A program made the position numbers and the translations under genes. A stretch of 64,000 nt of DNA from Rhododendron vialii (Eukaryota > Streptophyta > Magnoliopsida > Ericales > Ericaceae), in contig NC_080557.1 in assembly GCF_030253575.1 (NCBI RefSeq), forward strand, positions 20,780,501 to 20,844,500, read 5' to 3'. Under the pieces are notes generated by a model. It worked only from the letters and a program-made list of their open reading frames with translations. It was not told the DNA's origin and ran no database searches. Of the stretch, positions 1 through 10,799 are shown piece after piece (the first letter of the stretch is position 1; every line of letters starts with the position of its first letter).

Positions 1-502
1 CTCCCGTAAGTAAAATTTATGGCGCTCCATCTTGCCCGTTCAAAAGTGTTTTGGACGGTTCGGTTAAAAACAAACTATTACCGTTAATAGAGTATTTATT
101 AATGGTAATAGTTTAAAAACGTATCTCAACCATTGATTATTGAAACAAACAGACAGCTGAAATTACGCAGAGCTGTGAAATTAAGTTTCTCTGTTGTTAT
201 AACAATTATTCAAGGACCACACCCAAACACACACCCAAATACACACCCACACACATTGCACACTCTAGTGTGTGTGTGGGGGTGTATATATGGGTGTGGA
301 GGTAGAATTACTCTTGTTATAAACCCTAATCCTATTGTGAACACCCCATGATAAATAAGCAGAACATTTGGGGACATTTTGGTAACTCCACCCACAATTT
401 TTTAACAATGAGAAAAAAAGAAATAAAGGAAACCCATGTGTCTAAAATGCTGCCTTAGTGGGGGTAGAAAGTGGCAGTAACCGTCTCAACCGCCACACAT
501 TT

Positions 503-503
<1 letters not shown>
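1..503. other. Upstream region of the DUO1-like gene
   Basis: No coding gene is supported here. Around 35-58 is a short palindrome-like motif (CCGTTCAAAAG facing TTTTGGACGG), of a kind seen again near 26510 and 31340. Positions 217-300 form an imperfect inverted repeat of CACACCC units facing GGGTGTG units, which makes the spurious overlapping reading frames seen on both strands. No convincing TATA box was found; the promoter of the MYB gene must lie in or near this stretch. Confidence 0.5.

Positions 504-543
<40 letters not shown>
504..543. repeat. (GA)20 microsatellite in the 5' region of the MYB gene
   Basis: An uninterrupted GA dinucleotide run of about 40 bp lies roughly 100 bp before the chosen ATG at 642. 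GA/CT runs are common in plant 5' UTRs and promoters, so it may be transcribed, but this is inference. Confidence 0.9.
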
Positions 544-545
<2 letters not shown>

Positions 546-641
546 TTTCTGGGTAATAGGAGAAATGAAATTATTGGGGGTTTTGGATTCTAATTGTTGT
601 GTAAGCAAGTAGAATTTTTAGTGGGTGTGTAGTACTAGTAA

Positions 642-862
642 ATGAAACCAACGGGTAATAATCGTGGTGAAATTCTAGAAATTGGGGATGAAATAAAGAA
701 GGGGCCATGGAACGCAGAGGAAGATGAAGTACTGGTAAGGCATGTGAACAAGTACGGTCCAAGAGATTGGAGCTCCATTCGATCCAAAGGCCTTTTGCAG
801 CGCACTGGCAAGTCCTGTCGACTCCGTTGGGTTAACAAACTCAGACCCAATTTGAAGAAGTA

Positions 863-924
<62 letters not shown>

Positions 925-978
925 GGGGTTCTCTGCAATTGATCTCTGTTTGTCCCTCTTACTTTTTGAAATAATATG

Positions 979-1014
<36 letters not shown>

Positions 1015-3920
1015 ATATGTATATATAGGTGAGCGTATCAAATGCAGTTATACTTCATCTCATCAGATGAAAAAGATAATTGTAGTGGGCTTCTCTTCAA
1101 TTGATCTCTCTCTCACTCTTTTGAACTCGTTTAAAAATCAGGTATTAGTGTGTGAATAATCTCAGTAATCTAATGTTGCCGTCGATTTTTAGGGTCAATT
1201 AATTGCATTAATTAAAAGTTGTGTTCGAAAAGCTTTAGAAAAATCCAATTGGAATTCTTCTTCTACAAGTACGTATATCTGTTCTGTTGAATTGAAAAGA
1301 TTAGACCCTGGATTTTTCTCTAAGTAGTAGTTATTCTCCCCGGACCCCGTATCCCTCATTCGAGGTCAATTCCTTTGTACCTCATGTATTTCCGGCCTTC
1401 GGATCGCAAAAAGACTTTAAAATACACAAAAAAAATTCTCAAAATATATCTGTTCAGGGTACACCAATTTTTCGGTACAGAAGATTTGAGCGGCCCTCAT
1501 TTTATTTTGATATGACATTTTTTGTCTCTCTGTTTCTCCTTGTACCTCTACCTATGTGTGTTGATATGTACTCCTCCTGATTCGATGAGTGTGTATTGTG
1601 GTTGATGTTTCTTACCACTCAATTTCCTGTGTTAAAAGCGGGATGAAGTTTTCAGCAGAGGAGGAGAGGATGGTGATAGAACTACAGGGGCAATTTGGGA
1701 ACAAATGGGCAAGAATTGCCTCATGTTTACCGGGGAGGACAGACAACGATGTCAAGAATTTTTGGAGTAGCAGGCAAAAGAGATTGACAAGGATTCTGCG
1801 AACACCATCAACACCAAGATCCTCGTCATCCAAATTGCGCACCACTAACGCAGTTGATGTTCTTCAGTCTAACTTGCCAACACTCATAGAGGTAAGAAAA
1901 TGGATCATCTCATCTACAAAATCACACCAACACTTACCTCTCTTCGACTTTTTCTACGCTATTTTTATAACTCAGAATGCGATCCTTCACTAGTGGGATT
2001 AGGCATTAGGCCAATCTCAGGTTGCGGTAGTTCAATATCCACATCTCGGATAACTGAGGAAGTCGGGCCTTCTTGCTAGCATATAGAGCAGGACATTTGA
2101 ATTGCCTAGAGTTGAAAGACCATATAGAGCAGGGCTGTGGAATTTGCCTAGAGTTGAACATGTATGCATTCTGTGTCTTATTGCTGTTTCGGAACCTGTT
2201 TGAAGAAACCTATTTGGGTTGTACTAGGTGGCCAGGACATTCGACTCAAATGATTTCCAATGGTTATTATTTCATCTCTCCTTAGCAATGATGCTACCAC
2301 ATGACTCAGTCTTGGTTATTTCATTTTTATTTGGTAGGTCATCAAATTCACCAATCCAGCAGTGTTGTTAGAATCTCATAATAGAAAGTGTTAATATTCT
2401 GATTATTATGATCTCGTGTGATAAAGAGTTGGATAAACTTACTAGAGGAGATTAGTTGAAGCAATTGAAGCCCTCATCAACCAAAAGAAAAGGTTTTTAA
2501 TCCTGCTAAAATGATTCGGGGGAGGAGACGTGTAGTTTTGTATGTTTATTTTGCATGGTAGGGTTCCTCCTTAGGAGTATGATGACAATTGTTGTTTGTG
2601 GATATACCTTATTAGGGTACTTATAATTACTCCAATATCATAAGTGTTTCAAATGAGGTCAAAGCATTTCATACAGAACTAGGCATTTCATATTAGTCTT
2701 CAAATCAATTTGCACTATCTTGAAATTCAAATGTGCCCAACATATGAGTTCACCATAGGATACTCAGATACCCAAGCCCTTTCATTGACTTGCCCTCCTA
2801 AATTCTACTGAATTTTATGCGAATTGCGAGGGATATCAAATCTGTCCTCTGTTTATCAAGCTTGTGTATGACATCACGTTAGCACCATAATGGATTGATA
2901 TCGGAGAACTATAGCACACAAACTTTTCACTCATGGACCACCGACCACTTCCTGAAATAGGTAAGGATTCGATGCCCGCAGAAGTATACTGAAGATAGTG
3001 TTTCTAGCAGTGATGTCGGATGTAGGAGTTTGATAAAGAGAGGGCCAAATATAAAATTGTTTGAGCTCGAGGGGATTATGGTAGACAAAGTTTGATTTTG
3101 AAGGGACTAAGAGTCTAAGACATAGGAGTAAATAAGAAAATTTTGAACGGGCTACAGTACTGAAGTTATCTTAGATCCAAAGTAATAATGTACATTAATG
3201 TGACTATTCAAAAAGTTTGGGGTTGCGGTGGCCTCCTGTTTGCACTCCCGTGCATTCACCTGTGGATTCTAGCAAATACTCCGTAGTGTTAGGCACTGGG
3301 ATGTTGAACTAAAACAGGATTTGAAAACCAGGAGTGGATAGTAAACGAGAGGCTAACTATCCTTCTTTGTTTTTTCAATTGTTGCAATTAATTTGCTTTA
3401 GAAACGGTTTGTGTTTCCAAACTTGCAGGCACCAAAGTTGAGTTCTTCACCAGTGTCGGAGGAGCCATCCTCCTTAATTGACAACGATTCCCAAATGATC
3501 AAGATTGTACCACAACCTGATCGTATAAAGTCCGATTTGATCAGGTGCGACCAACAGCTTCTTGATCAAAGTGATTTCCACCTGGCTGTTGCGAAGAATC
3601 TGGTCGATGATTCACACCCACAATTTACTTTCCCTTCAATTCCAGACCTCCAACAGGATTTTCCACCGGCATTCGCAAATGAAGTCCCAATCAACTTTCT
3701 AGACGAGTTTGGAAATGTTGATGCTTCTGAGATTGGAAACATAGCACAGTTCCCATTTGCGCCATCATATTTAGGACCGTGTTTGGGAGGAAATTGTGCC
3801 AGTGCTGGGAGGGGAAGAAATGCAAATTCTGCGATTTTCCCGGATGGATTCTTCTGCGATTTCCCAGCAGATATATTCGATCATATGGAGCCAATTCCGA
3901 GCCCATCAGAGTGGGGATGA
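642..3920 (+). CDS. DUO1: R2R3-MYB transcription factor, DUO1-like (male germline regulator), three exons
   Basis: Exons 642-859, 1639-1891 and 3429-3920 join to a 320-residue protein. All introns are GT-AG; the first junction falls inside an Asn codon and restores the NGMKFS linker between the repeats. R2 has Trp at about 23, 43 and 63; R3 has Phe77 and Trp96/Trp115. The linker lysine (about residue 76) corresponds to the extra Lys regarded as a DUO1 hallmark. The acidic C-terminus (FPADIFDHMEPIPSP) also matches DUO1, so family assignment rests on both ends. DUO1 of Arabidopsis is a nuclear activator needed for generative-cell division and sperm differentiation; length is about the same. The middle of exon 3 is diverged. 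Introns are 779 and 1,537 bp and hold microsatellites. No defect is visible. Expression and function are inferred from homology. Confidence 0.93.
768..788 (+). promoter_or_regulatory. miR159-complementary site inside exon 1 of DUO1
   Basis: The 21 nt coding for WSSIRSK start TGGAGCTCC and end GATCCAAA. Compared with the complement of plant miR159 there is one mismatch near the middle and two positions that would be G:U pairs. DUO1 is a known miR159 target through this coding segment, and the nucleotides as well as the residues are kept here. Pairing was judged by eye. Confidence 0.75.
865..920. repeat. (CT)28 microsatellite at the start of DUO1 intron 1
   Basis: A 56-bp CT run begins five bases after the 5' splice site (GT at 860-861). 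It gives a pyrimidine-rich tract at an unusual place, directly downstream of a donor. Confidence 0.95.
982..1011. repeat. (GT)15 microsatellite in DUO1 intron 1
   Basis: A 30-bp GT run lies inside intron 1, about 120 bp after the donor site. Confidence 0.9.
2081..2160. repeat. Two tandem copies of a 41-bp unit in DUO1 intron 2
   Basis: The unit begins ATATAGAGCAGG and ends near GCCTAGAGTTGAA. The copies start at 2081 and 2122 and are imperfect. It is intronic and has no visible function. Confidence 0.7.
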
Positions 3921-4739
3921 CTTGTTATGGAGCAGAAGTGTTTGGGGTTTCCCTGTGGTTGTAGGAAAAAGCAAAACAATTCCTTCTGTTTTAGTGTTCT
4001 TAGCTGAAGATTGGACAAAGTGTTTTTATGGTTTTTGTAGTTCTTTCTACTACTCTACTTTAGAGTACTCGATTCAATGATGTGAAGTTGATTGAATTTT
4101 TTTTTTTTTTCCGGTGCGTATTCTCTATCTATCAATCGCCTTCTAAGTTAAAGACTACAAGTTTAATCAACAACTACGGGCATGTTTAATCGGACATAAG
4201 CGGAGTCATTAAAGTACCTGCAATTTAGTTTTTTTGGGTATTGTTGGAGGTATATTTTTTTTGTTATTATTTTACCAATGTGAATTCGACAAACTAAAAA
4301 CACAAATTTGATCTTAACATTTCATATGGGGCAGAATTCAACAACATCATCACTTTTCAAAGCAAACCAATTTTCAAATTTGAAACGTAACATTTCCTCT
4401 CTGGACTTTTGAATTTTGAATATGAGGCATAATGGGCAAAAATGAGATATTTTAAAATTTTCTCCATGACTACTCAAAATATGAGACATTGTACATATAC
4501 AAGAAAAATTGATCAATAGTTTGGGACGAATGGAGTATTCTATAGAGATTGGTTTGGTTTTATTTGAGCTACTACTTTTAGTCTTCGATCGTATGGAGAT
4601 TGAAGCCAGAATACCATTCTACCGGTCAATACGTACATCAAGAGAAGCAAGACTACCACTAAATAGAGTCAATTACTGAAATAAAAAGAGAAGTACTACA
4701 ATACACACCCCTTATTTGGGTGTGTATCATATGCACCCT
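3921..4739. other. Intergenic region and 3' flank of DUO1
   Basis: No gene is supported. The first 200 bp is the likely 3' UTR of the MYB gene; no clear AATAAA was seen. The rest is AT-rich without recognisable motifs. Confidence 0.6.
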
Positions 4740-6320
4740 CATTTTTTATTTTTTATTTTTTTGAAAGGCAGATCTTGTATTAGAGATCCAGATGGATCAA
4801 GGAGCAGAGTTTAGATGGAATATTACATGGGGAGGTAAAAGACAAGAGCCCAATTCTACTGTTGCTAGCTATCCAGTGGGCACAACTATTAACTTTACGA
4901 TTACACTAGCTGAATACATAATTAGCATTAACAGAGAGGGTGACAATATCATCAATTATAGCTTGGATAGTCCAGTTGGTGTTCACATGGTCTGGTTGTA
5001 ACAGGTCTACAAGAACCTTGCAATCTGACTCAATGATAGCTTCTTTTTTCCCCCAGGCCACTGCTATAGCCACAGCAATTCGAACAGCCCATGTCTCTGC
5101 TGCTAAAGTCGAAGAGACTTTGATTCGCCCATGATTAATATCCACTACTGCTCCATCAGAATTTCTAACCAAGACTGCAAAAGCAGTAAACTTATCTGAG
5201 GGGTTATAAGCCCCATCACAGTTGAACTTCCAGCGATCATTAGGAGGACATTGCCAAGTCTGGTCATTACGGTCCTCAATAGTACGTGTCGGGATATTCG
5301 CCTTTAAATAAGCTGCTGCCAAGAACTCCCCATGAACTCCGAGAGCCTGCCTAATCAGTCTCAAAGGGTCTGGATGGGTATTAGAAAAGATTCGATCATT
5401 CCTTTGTTTCCAGATGGCCCAGAATAATTGGGCAATGATTCCCAATTTCTCAGAAAAAGAGTTTCCAAAAGCTGAGTGAAGGCTCAGAATCCACTGCTTC
5501 AAAGAAACTATCGAGCGAATACGATCAGGGAAAATGATGCCACAGTTACCCCACACCTCATTAGTCCACTCGCATCTAAAAAGGATATGTTCTATTGATT
5601 CCACCTCAGTGCCACAGTAATCGCAAAGGGGATTCCGAGCACATTTTCTAAAGAAAAGGTTTTCCTTTGTAGCTAAGGCATTTCTTATTGCCCTCCATAA
5701 GAAATGTTTCACTCTTGGAGGGACCTTCAATCGCCATATGAGCTTCCAAATGGTGGGGGGGAGATTGTAGGAGGAACTAGGTAAGCTTCCCCATCCTTTG
5801 TCAGACAAGAGGCCAATTGGTAACCCGATTTGACTGAATACACTCCTGAAGAAGAGTGACTTCTAATCAATTTATCAGCACATCTAGTCCAAGAGATGGG
5901 GGTGGAACAAATGAGAGAACAGAGATGGGGGTTGAAGAGAGAGTTAAGGATAGCCCCATCCCATCTTCTTCCTTCTTCACAGAACAACGCACACACCTTC
6001 GTCGGCAATGGGGGAAGATAGGGAGTAGTAAGAGGACAGAAGGCTTCTCCATTCCTAACCCAGTTATCTTCCCAAATGTTGATAGACATCCCATCTCCAA
6101 CTCTCCAATGGCATCCTTTTTTTAGAAGATCACAACCTTCCAAAATACTAGACCAAATCCACGACGGGGATGCGCCTTTCCTAGCCTCCATGGCTGAGGA
6201 TGAAGGGAAGTAAGAGGATTTTAGGACCTGTGCCCAAAGAGCATTCGGCTCTTGCATCATTCGCCAAAAAGTTTTTGCTAAGAGAGCCAAGTTGTACGCC
6301 CTAAGATCATGGAATCCAAG

Positions 6321-6357
<37 letters not shown>
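6321..6357. repeat. 37-bp poly-C run (poly-G on the LINE coding strand)
   Basis: A homopolymer of about 37 C lies inside the LINE linker. The coding strand carries poly-G, a strong G-quadruplex former. Its length may be imprecise because such runs are error-prone in sequencing. Confidence 0.85.
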
Positions 6358-6922
6358 TTTCGGTTCAGTGAGGGCATCCCAACGAACCCAATGAATTTTG
6401 CTACCTCTTTCCGTCTCTCTCCACCAGAATTTTGCAATAGTGGAACTAATTTTCTTGCAAATTGCTAGAGGGAATTGAAACAGGTCATGGGGAAGGCGGG
6501 AATGGTAAATGCTACATTATTGATCAAAATTTCCTTGCCAGCAAGAGAGAGAATCACACCTTTCCACCCTTGAAGCTTGGCTAGAATCTTGTCCCTCACA
6601 TAACCCAGAGTTTGTTGCTTTGATTTCCCCCGATTCATGGGCAAGCCAAGATACTTTGTAGCTTCCTTCATAATACCATACCCATTTCATCTAGGATATC
6701 TTTTTGCAAGTCGACAAGGGTGTTTGGAGAGAAGACTATCTCCGATTTCTGAAAGTTAATCTCTTCTCCAGAGGCATCCCCGAAGTCTCTAAGAATCTTC
6801 TTAATGGCCAGGCAATTTTTCAAAGAAGCTTCCAGGAATATGAGGGAGTCATCAGCGAACAGATGGTGGGAAAGCATGGGTCCTCTGTTCCTAACTCTCA
6901 CTCCACCCAACTCCTTCTTGTC

Positions 6923-7018
6923 GACTGCATCCGAGATCATTGAGGAAAGGCAATCTGCTACCAAGAGAAAGACTGCATCCGAGATCATTGAGGAAAGGCA
7001 ATCTGCTACCAAGAGAAA
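6923..7018. repeat. 48-bp perfect tandem duplication within the LINE RT
   Basis: The unit 6923-6970 is repeated at 6971-7018 and both copies keep the frame, so the RT segment gains 16 residues (FLLVADCLSS block twice). It lies between the QGDPLSPYLF region and the FADD motif, which would disturb the RT palm. Confidence 0.95.
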
Positions 7019-7795
7019 GAGGTACGGGGATAGGGGATCGCCTTGCCGGATTCCTCTTGAGGGCGTGAGATCAACTGCCTGTCCCCCATTTACCACCACA
7101 GAGAAGTTCACAGTCTTGATACAGAGCATCACCCACTCAATCCACTTCTCCCCGAACCCCAGTTTCCTCAAGAAAATTCAAGCGCACTCTATCAAAAGCT
7201 TTTCTTAGGTCCAACTCGAGAGCCATGAAGGACTTGGGGCCCCTCTTCTTGTGCTTAATGTAATGAAAGACTTCATGGGCAACGATGATGTTAATATCGT
7301 GAATTTGGCGGCCTTGGATGAAGGCAGATTGCTGCTGAGAAATAAGGGTAGGTAAAAAGGGTTTCAGACGGTTAGCAAGAATTTTTGAGATGATTTTGTA
7401 GGCAAAATTGCAAACGCTTATGGGACGGAATTGGGAGATAGCTTCAGGGTTTGGAATTTTTGGGATGAGGATGAGATTAGTGCGGTTGAGCTTGTCTAGG
7501 TTGGCTTTCCCTTAAAGAAGTCTTTCACCATATCCCCAACAGATTCCTTAACATGGTCCCAATATTTCTGGTAAAAAAGGCCTGGGAAACTGTCTGGCCC
7601 GGGCGCCTTGAGGGAGCCCAATTCAAACACAGCAGATTTAATCTCCTCATTACAAATACCCCTTTGGGGTGAGTAATCCCAGTGCCTAACACTATTTGAG
7701 GTCTCCAAAATGGAAACTCAAATTTCATTCTCTACATTTGAAGACTTTCCCACCAAATGGAGGAGATCCATCTCTGCTGCTTCTTCTTCTTTTTT

Positions 7796-8028
7796 TTTCG
7801 AAACCACCATTTAACCCTTTTTATTGTTACAGATCTGATTCTTATAAAATTTAGTGCCACTAAAAATATATAGGCAATACCTTTAAAATAAGTCCAAGAA
7901 TGAATATGCTTAAATCAACTTAAAACTTAAAATTAAGCAAAAATGAATGATAATTTTAGAGAGAAATTTTAGACATGAAAATGGAGGGTTTGGAGTGGAG
8001 TTACTGAGTTAGTGCATGTGAATCGTTG

Positions 8029-8126
<98 letters not shown>

Positions 8127-8292
8127 AAACACCACAAATTATCATCATGAAGTAGAGTAATTACTAAAGATAAATCATCCGCTTACAGAATCCAGATACG
8201 TAAACATGTGTCAAACATAAAAATTAAAGATAGAGTTCAGCACATTCATATAGGAGCATGTCATGCCACGGCCAGCAATGTATACGGTATAA
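7796..8292. other. Intergenic region between the LINE and the PAM2/RRM-like gene
   Basis: No gene is seen apart from the likely 3' UTR of the gene ending at 8293. It holds the inverted CT/GA microsatellite described separately. Confidence 0.6.
8032..8124. repeat. Back-to-back (CT)n and (GA)n microsatellite
   Basis: About 35 bp of CT is followed directly by about 55 bp of GA. Each strand can therefore fold back on itself into a simple-repeat hairpin. Confidence 0.95.
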
Positions 8293-9573
8293 TCAAGCCT
8301 TCAAATTGGCCTTGCGATTGTATTTTTTGCACCAAACAGTGCGGCCGTCAATGCAATACTTGACCTTCTCTTCACCATTCAGTATCAGCGCTGGCACACA
8401 TGAAAGTTTGAAAGTGATCTTTCCAAATAACGGGTAATCGGTATCCCTCGGTTGGTGTATATCGATCTTTTCCACGTACGCCCCGAATCCCCTGCATGTC
8501 CTTGCAATGTCAATAACAATAAAAATCGCTAATTAGCTATCCGAAATTAATATTTTGCATGAACCACTCTATGTGACATGAAAAATCTACATACAAATTA
8601 ACAAAACTTTTCTACGTAAACATTACTTTTTCTTTGGGAACGGTGTCGTGTGAAGTACTAAAGTTTTGATATCCAAAATGAGATCGACTTGAAGGAATTA
8701 AATGGCAATGACTCAACTACCTCTACCACATCGACGAAAAAATTTGTTTGTTTAACAATACTCATATGATGATCGGTTTCATAGTTTTTTTGATCGGCAA
8801 AATTAAGAAATGTTTTTATCCAGAATACAAAGTACAAATAATGTCAATAGAATGTAACGGATATATATATTACTCTATGTCATGGGCCAGTATTTGTGCA
8901 TCAAATTAGTTGCCTGTGTGCAGCCAAGTGCAACAAGTATTCGAAAGCTATGGTATTATAAAATAAAACTTCAAATACAATATGTCGCAAAATGATGTTG
9001 AAAAATTGAAGCGCTTCATTTCAGGAATTTCATCCCCGGAATATTATTATTCAAAAAGAATTTGGTCACGTAAAGAGTTCAAAATAATTTACGCCATGCT
9101 TGGAATATAGAAAGGCAGGAATGTGCATCAATGTCTATGCATTACTGTCCGAACATATACTTGTAAAACTAACAATCTTGAAATTTCACGAGAAACTTCG
9201 ATACAATTAGTTGTAATCAATATTTATGCAAACGACTTGCGAAAAATTATCACAGTGGAATAATATCTATTTCACAATGATGTGGACGTGACATTTTTAA
9301 ACCATATGTGTTCAACCGTAATTGACAACATATATAACTATTATAGTAATATATAAGAAAAGTGCAACGGAGAGGATGTATTATTCTCCTCTGAAAACAT
9401 GAACAATTAATCAACTAGAACTACTCGTACCGTGCCATGAAAAAACGGTGAATTTGAAATTCGGAGAGTGGATAACCATTGGAGAAGGTCATGTAGAGTG
9501 ACCGGTTTTCCACCGGGGATTCAACGGAAGGGTGCCATTCCTTTGCATTGGGGTTCAGTTTGAAAGCGGCCAT
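8293..9573 (-). CDS. Small PAM2 / RRM-like RNA-binding protein, two exons
   Basis: Exon 1 is 9573-9431 and exon 2 is 8491-8293; the GT-AG intron of 939 bp splits an Arg codon and the joined frame codes for 113 residues. The N-terminus has LNPNAKEWHP, close to the PAM2 consensus (LNxxAxxFxP, Trp replacing Phe), which in other proteins binds the MLLE domain of poly(A)-binding protein. Residues of about 26-105 fit an RRM-like fold: YMTFSNGYPLSEFQI as the first strand and helix, then PLFGKITF and a last strand with GRTVWCKKY. Start is the first ATG after a TATA-like motif 133-142 bp upstream. No family name is assigned; small plant RRM-like proteins of this layout exist. PAM2 binding is inference. 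The gene looks intact. Confidence 0.72.
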
Positions 9574-9705
9574 TGGTTATGTACGTGAGAGAAATGTGAG
9601 TCTGCGTACTGTGTGTGTGTGTTTTGTGTGTGTGTGTGTAGAGAGAGAGAGGAGTCGAGTAGTGTGGCTGTGGTACTGGGGCAATTGGAAATGAGAATGC
9701 AGTAG

Positions 9706-9715
9706 TATATTTATA
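9706..9715 (-). promoter_or_regulatory. TATA box of the PAM2/RRM-like gene
   Basis: The minus strand reads TATAAATATA here. It lies 133 bp or more before the ATG at 9573, with a GA/TG-rich likely 5' UTR (9611-9655) in between. Spacing fits a plant core promoter. Confidence 0.6.
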
Positions 9716-10799
9716 GGGAAATAGGGAAACGTTGTGACTGTTTTTGCTAAAGGGTGTTTAGGAATTCAGTGTATATATACTGTACGAGAATGGTCAGTTT
9801 GCGCGGGTGCAACGGTTGGAAATCATATAACAGTTATTGGCGGGAACAAAAACTACTCAACATAGAAACTCACGAGTTTCATTTCATTTATAGGACTTGT
9901 TTGGTTTTACTTTAAAGATATACTCGGGTTTTTTTTTTTTGGGCTAGGCAAAAAAGATTGTATTAATCTTTGAAAAGAAATACAAAGATTAAATGGATTT
10001 CGGGCACACCGACGAATAACACTACCCAAGAACTAACTCCCAAAGAAGACAAAGATGCCAACTGAAAGTTCCACAACAAAAAAACTGAAACACCCTAACA
10101 AACCAAACAACCCAAAAACCCTAAACAACCTAGCACTAGACAAACAAACATCCCGAATGAAACAACACCCCCCACCCCCCGGCCCAAAAAAAAAAAAAAA
10201 AAACCTCCAAACAATGGAATAAATTCCAAAGAAAGGGAAGCACCTTCCTCGTCCTCCAAAAAATCATCTTCCTCCAAATCGTCGAGGGCATTTGTAATGC
10301 CCCGATTTTTGGAAACGTTAATTAAAATAAATACAAATTCGATTCAACATTTATTTTAAATAAAATCAATAATTGAGTCATTACAATAATTAAATTTGAG
10401 TTTCAAATACAATTCTTCTAATCGAAAGGGAAAGGGGTGCTACGGTAAATCTATTCTACTTGATGTCCGACTTCTTCTTCGGTATTTTGCTCAGCTCTGA
10501 ACTCCTCCGAGTATTAAAACTTCTCATGTTCGTCACCTAGGTCTGGCATAATATGCTAGGCTCACAAAAGTAACACCGTGAGCTTTTAAGCTCAGTAGCT
10601 AACTCCTACCCCTACGTCCCATACTTTAGCTAAAATAATATATAATTTTTGCAGAGTAAAACACAGAGATTTAACAATTCAACATATAAATAACAATTCA
10701 ACAAAAGTGTCAATGTCTTTTTAGAGTCAACATAGCGTATCTTAATTCGTGTCATCATTTTATCAATATCGATATCACTTTCCATTTTATTTTCTCGAG

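Larger units (their letters stand above)
4780..7790 (-). pseudogene. LINE ORF2 remnant (reverse transcriptase, zinc region, RNase H)
   Basis: Readable pieces are: RT start with KAPGPDSFPGLFYQ (about 7.6 kb), the RT region with RQGDPLSPYLF and the catalytic FADD (about 6.8-7.05 kb), the post-RT segment (5.73-6.44 kb), and zf-RVT plus RNase H (4.91-5.81 kb). RNase H keeps CDGA (Asp), AAETWA (Glu), ESDCK (Asp) and, past an in-frame TAG at 4906-4908, an AH pair. The TAG sits where Trp is usual (FSW). Frame changes occur near 7495, 6465 and 5.73-5.80 kb. A 48-bp in-frame duplication lies in the RT, and a 37-bp C run is in the linker. It cannot make a working ORF2 protein. Confidence 0.9.
4740..7795 (-). 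mobile_element. L1-type LINE, 5'-truncated and decayed
   Basis: On the minus strand the order is reverse transcriptase (7.7-6.5 kb), linker, zf-RVT zinc-binding region (about 5.7-5.6 kb), RNase H (about 5.2-4.85 kb), then a short 3' UTR that ends in an A-rich tail (T-rich at 4740-4763 on the plus strand). The 3' end just inside the tail resembles other plant LINE ends in this window (about 9930 and 31510). ORF1 and the endonuclease part are absent, so this is a typical 5'-truncated insertion. I could not define a target-site duplication. Confidence 0.88.

Noticed and set aside
642-974. Reading the first MYB exon on into the CT run as a 110-residue protein
   Set aside because: The tail is only Ser/Leu from the microsatellite; a GT donor at 860 and an acceptor at 1638 restore the conserved MYB linker.
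4792-5134. Plus-strand frames over the LINE
   Set aside because: They are antisense shadows of the LINE RNase H region with no homology.
10095-10277. Frame with a long Phe run in the truncated non-LTR fragment
   Set aside because: Low complexity from a poly-A/T tract; no domain.
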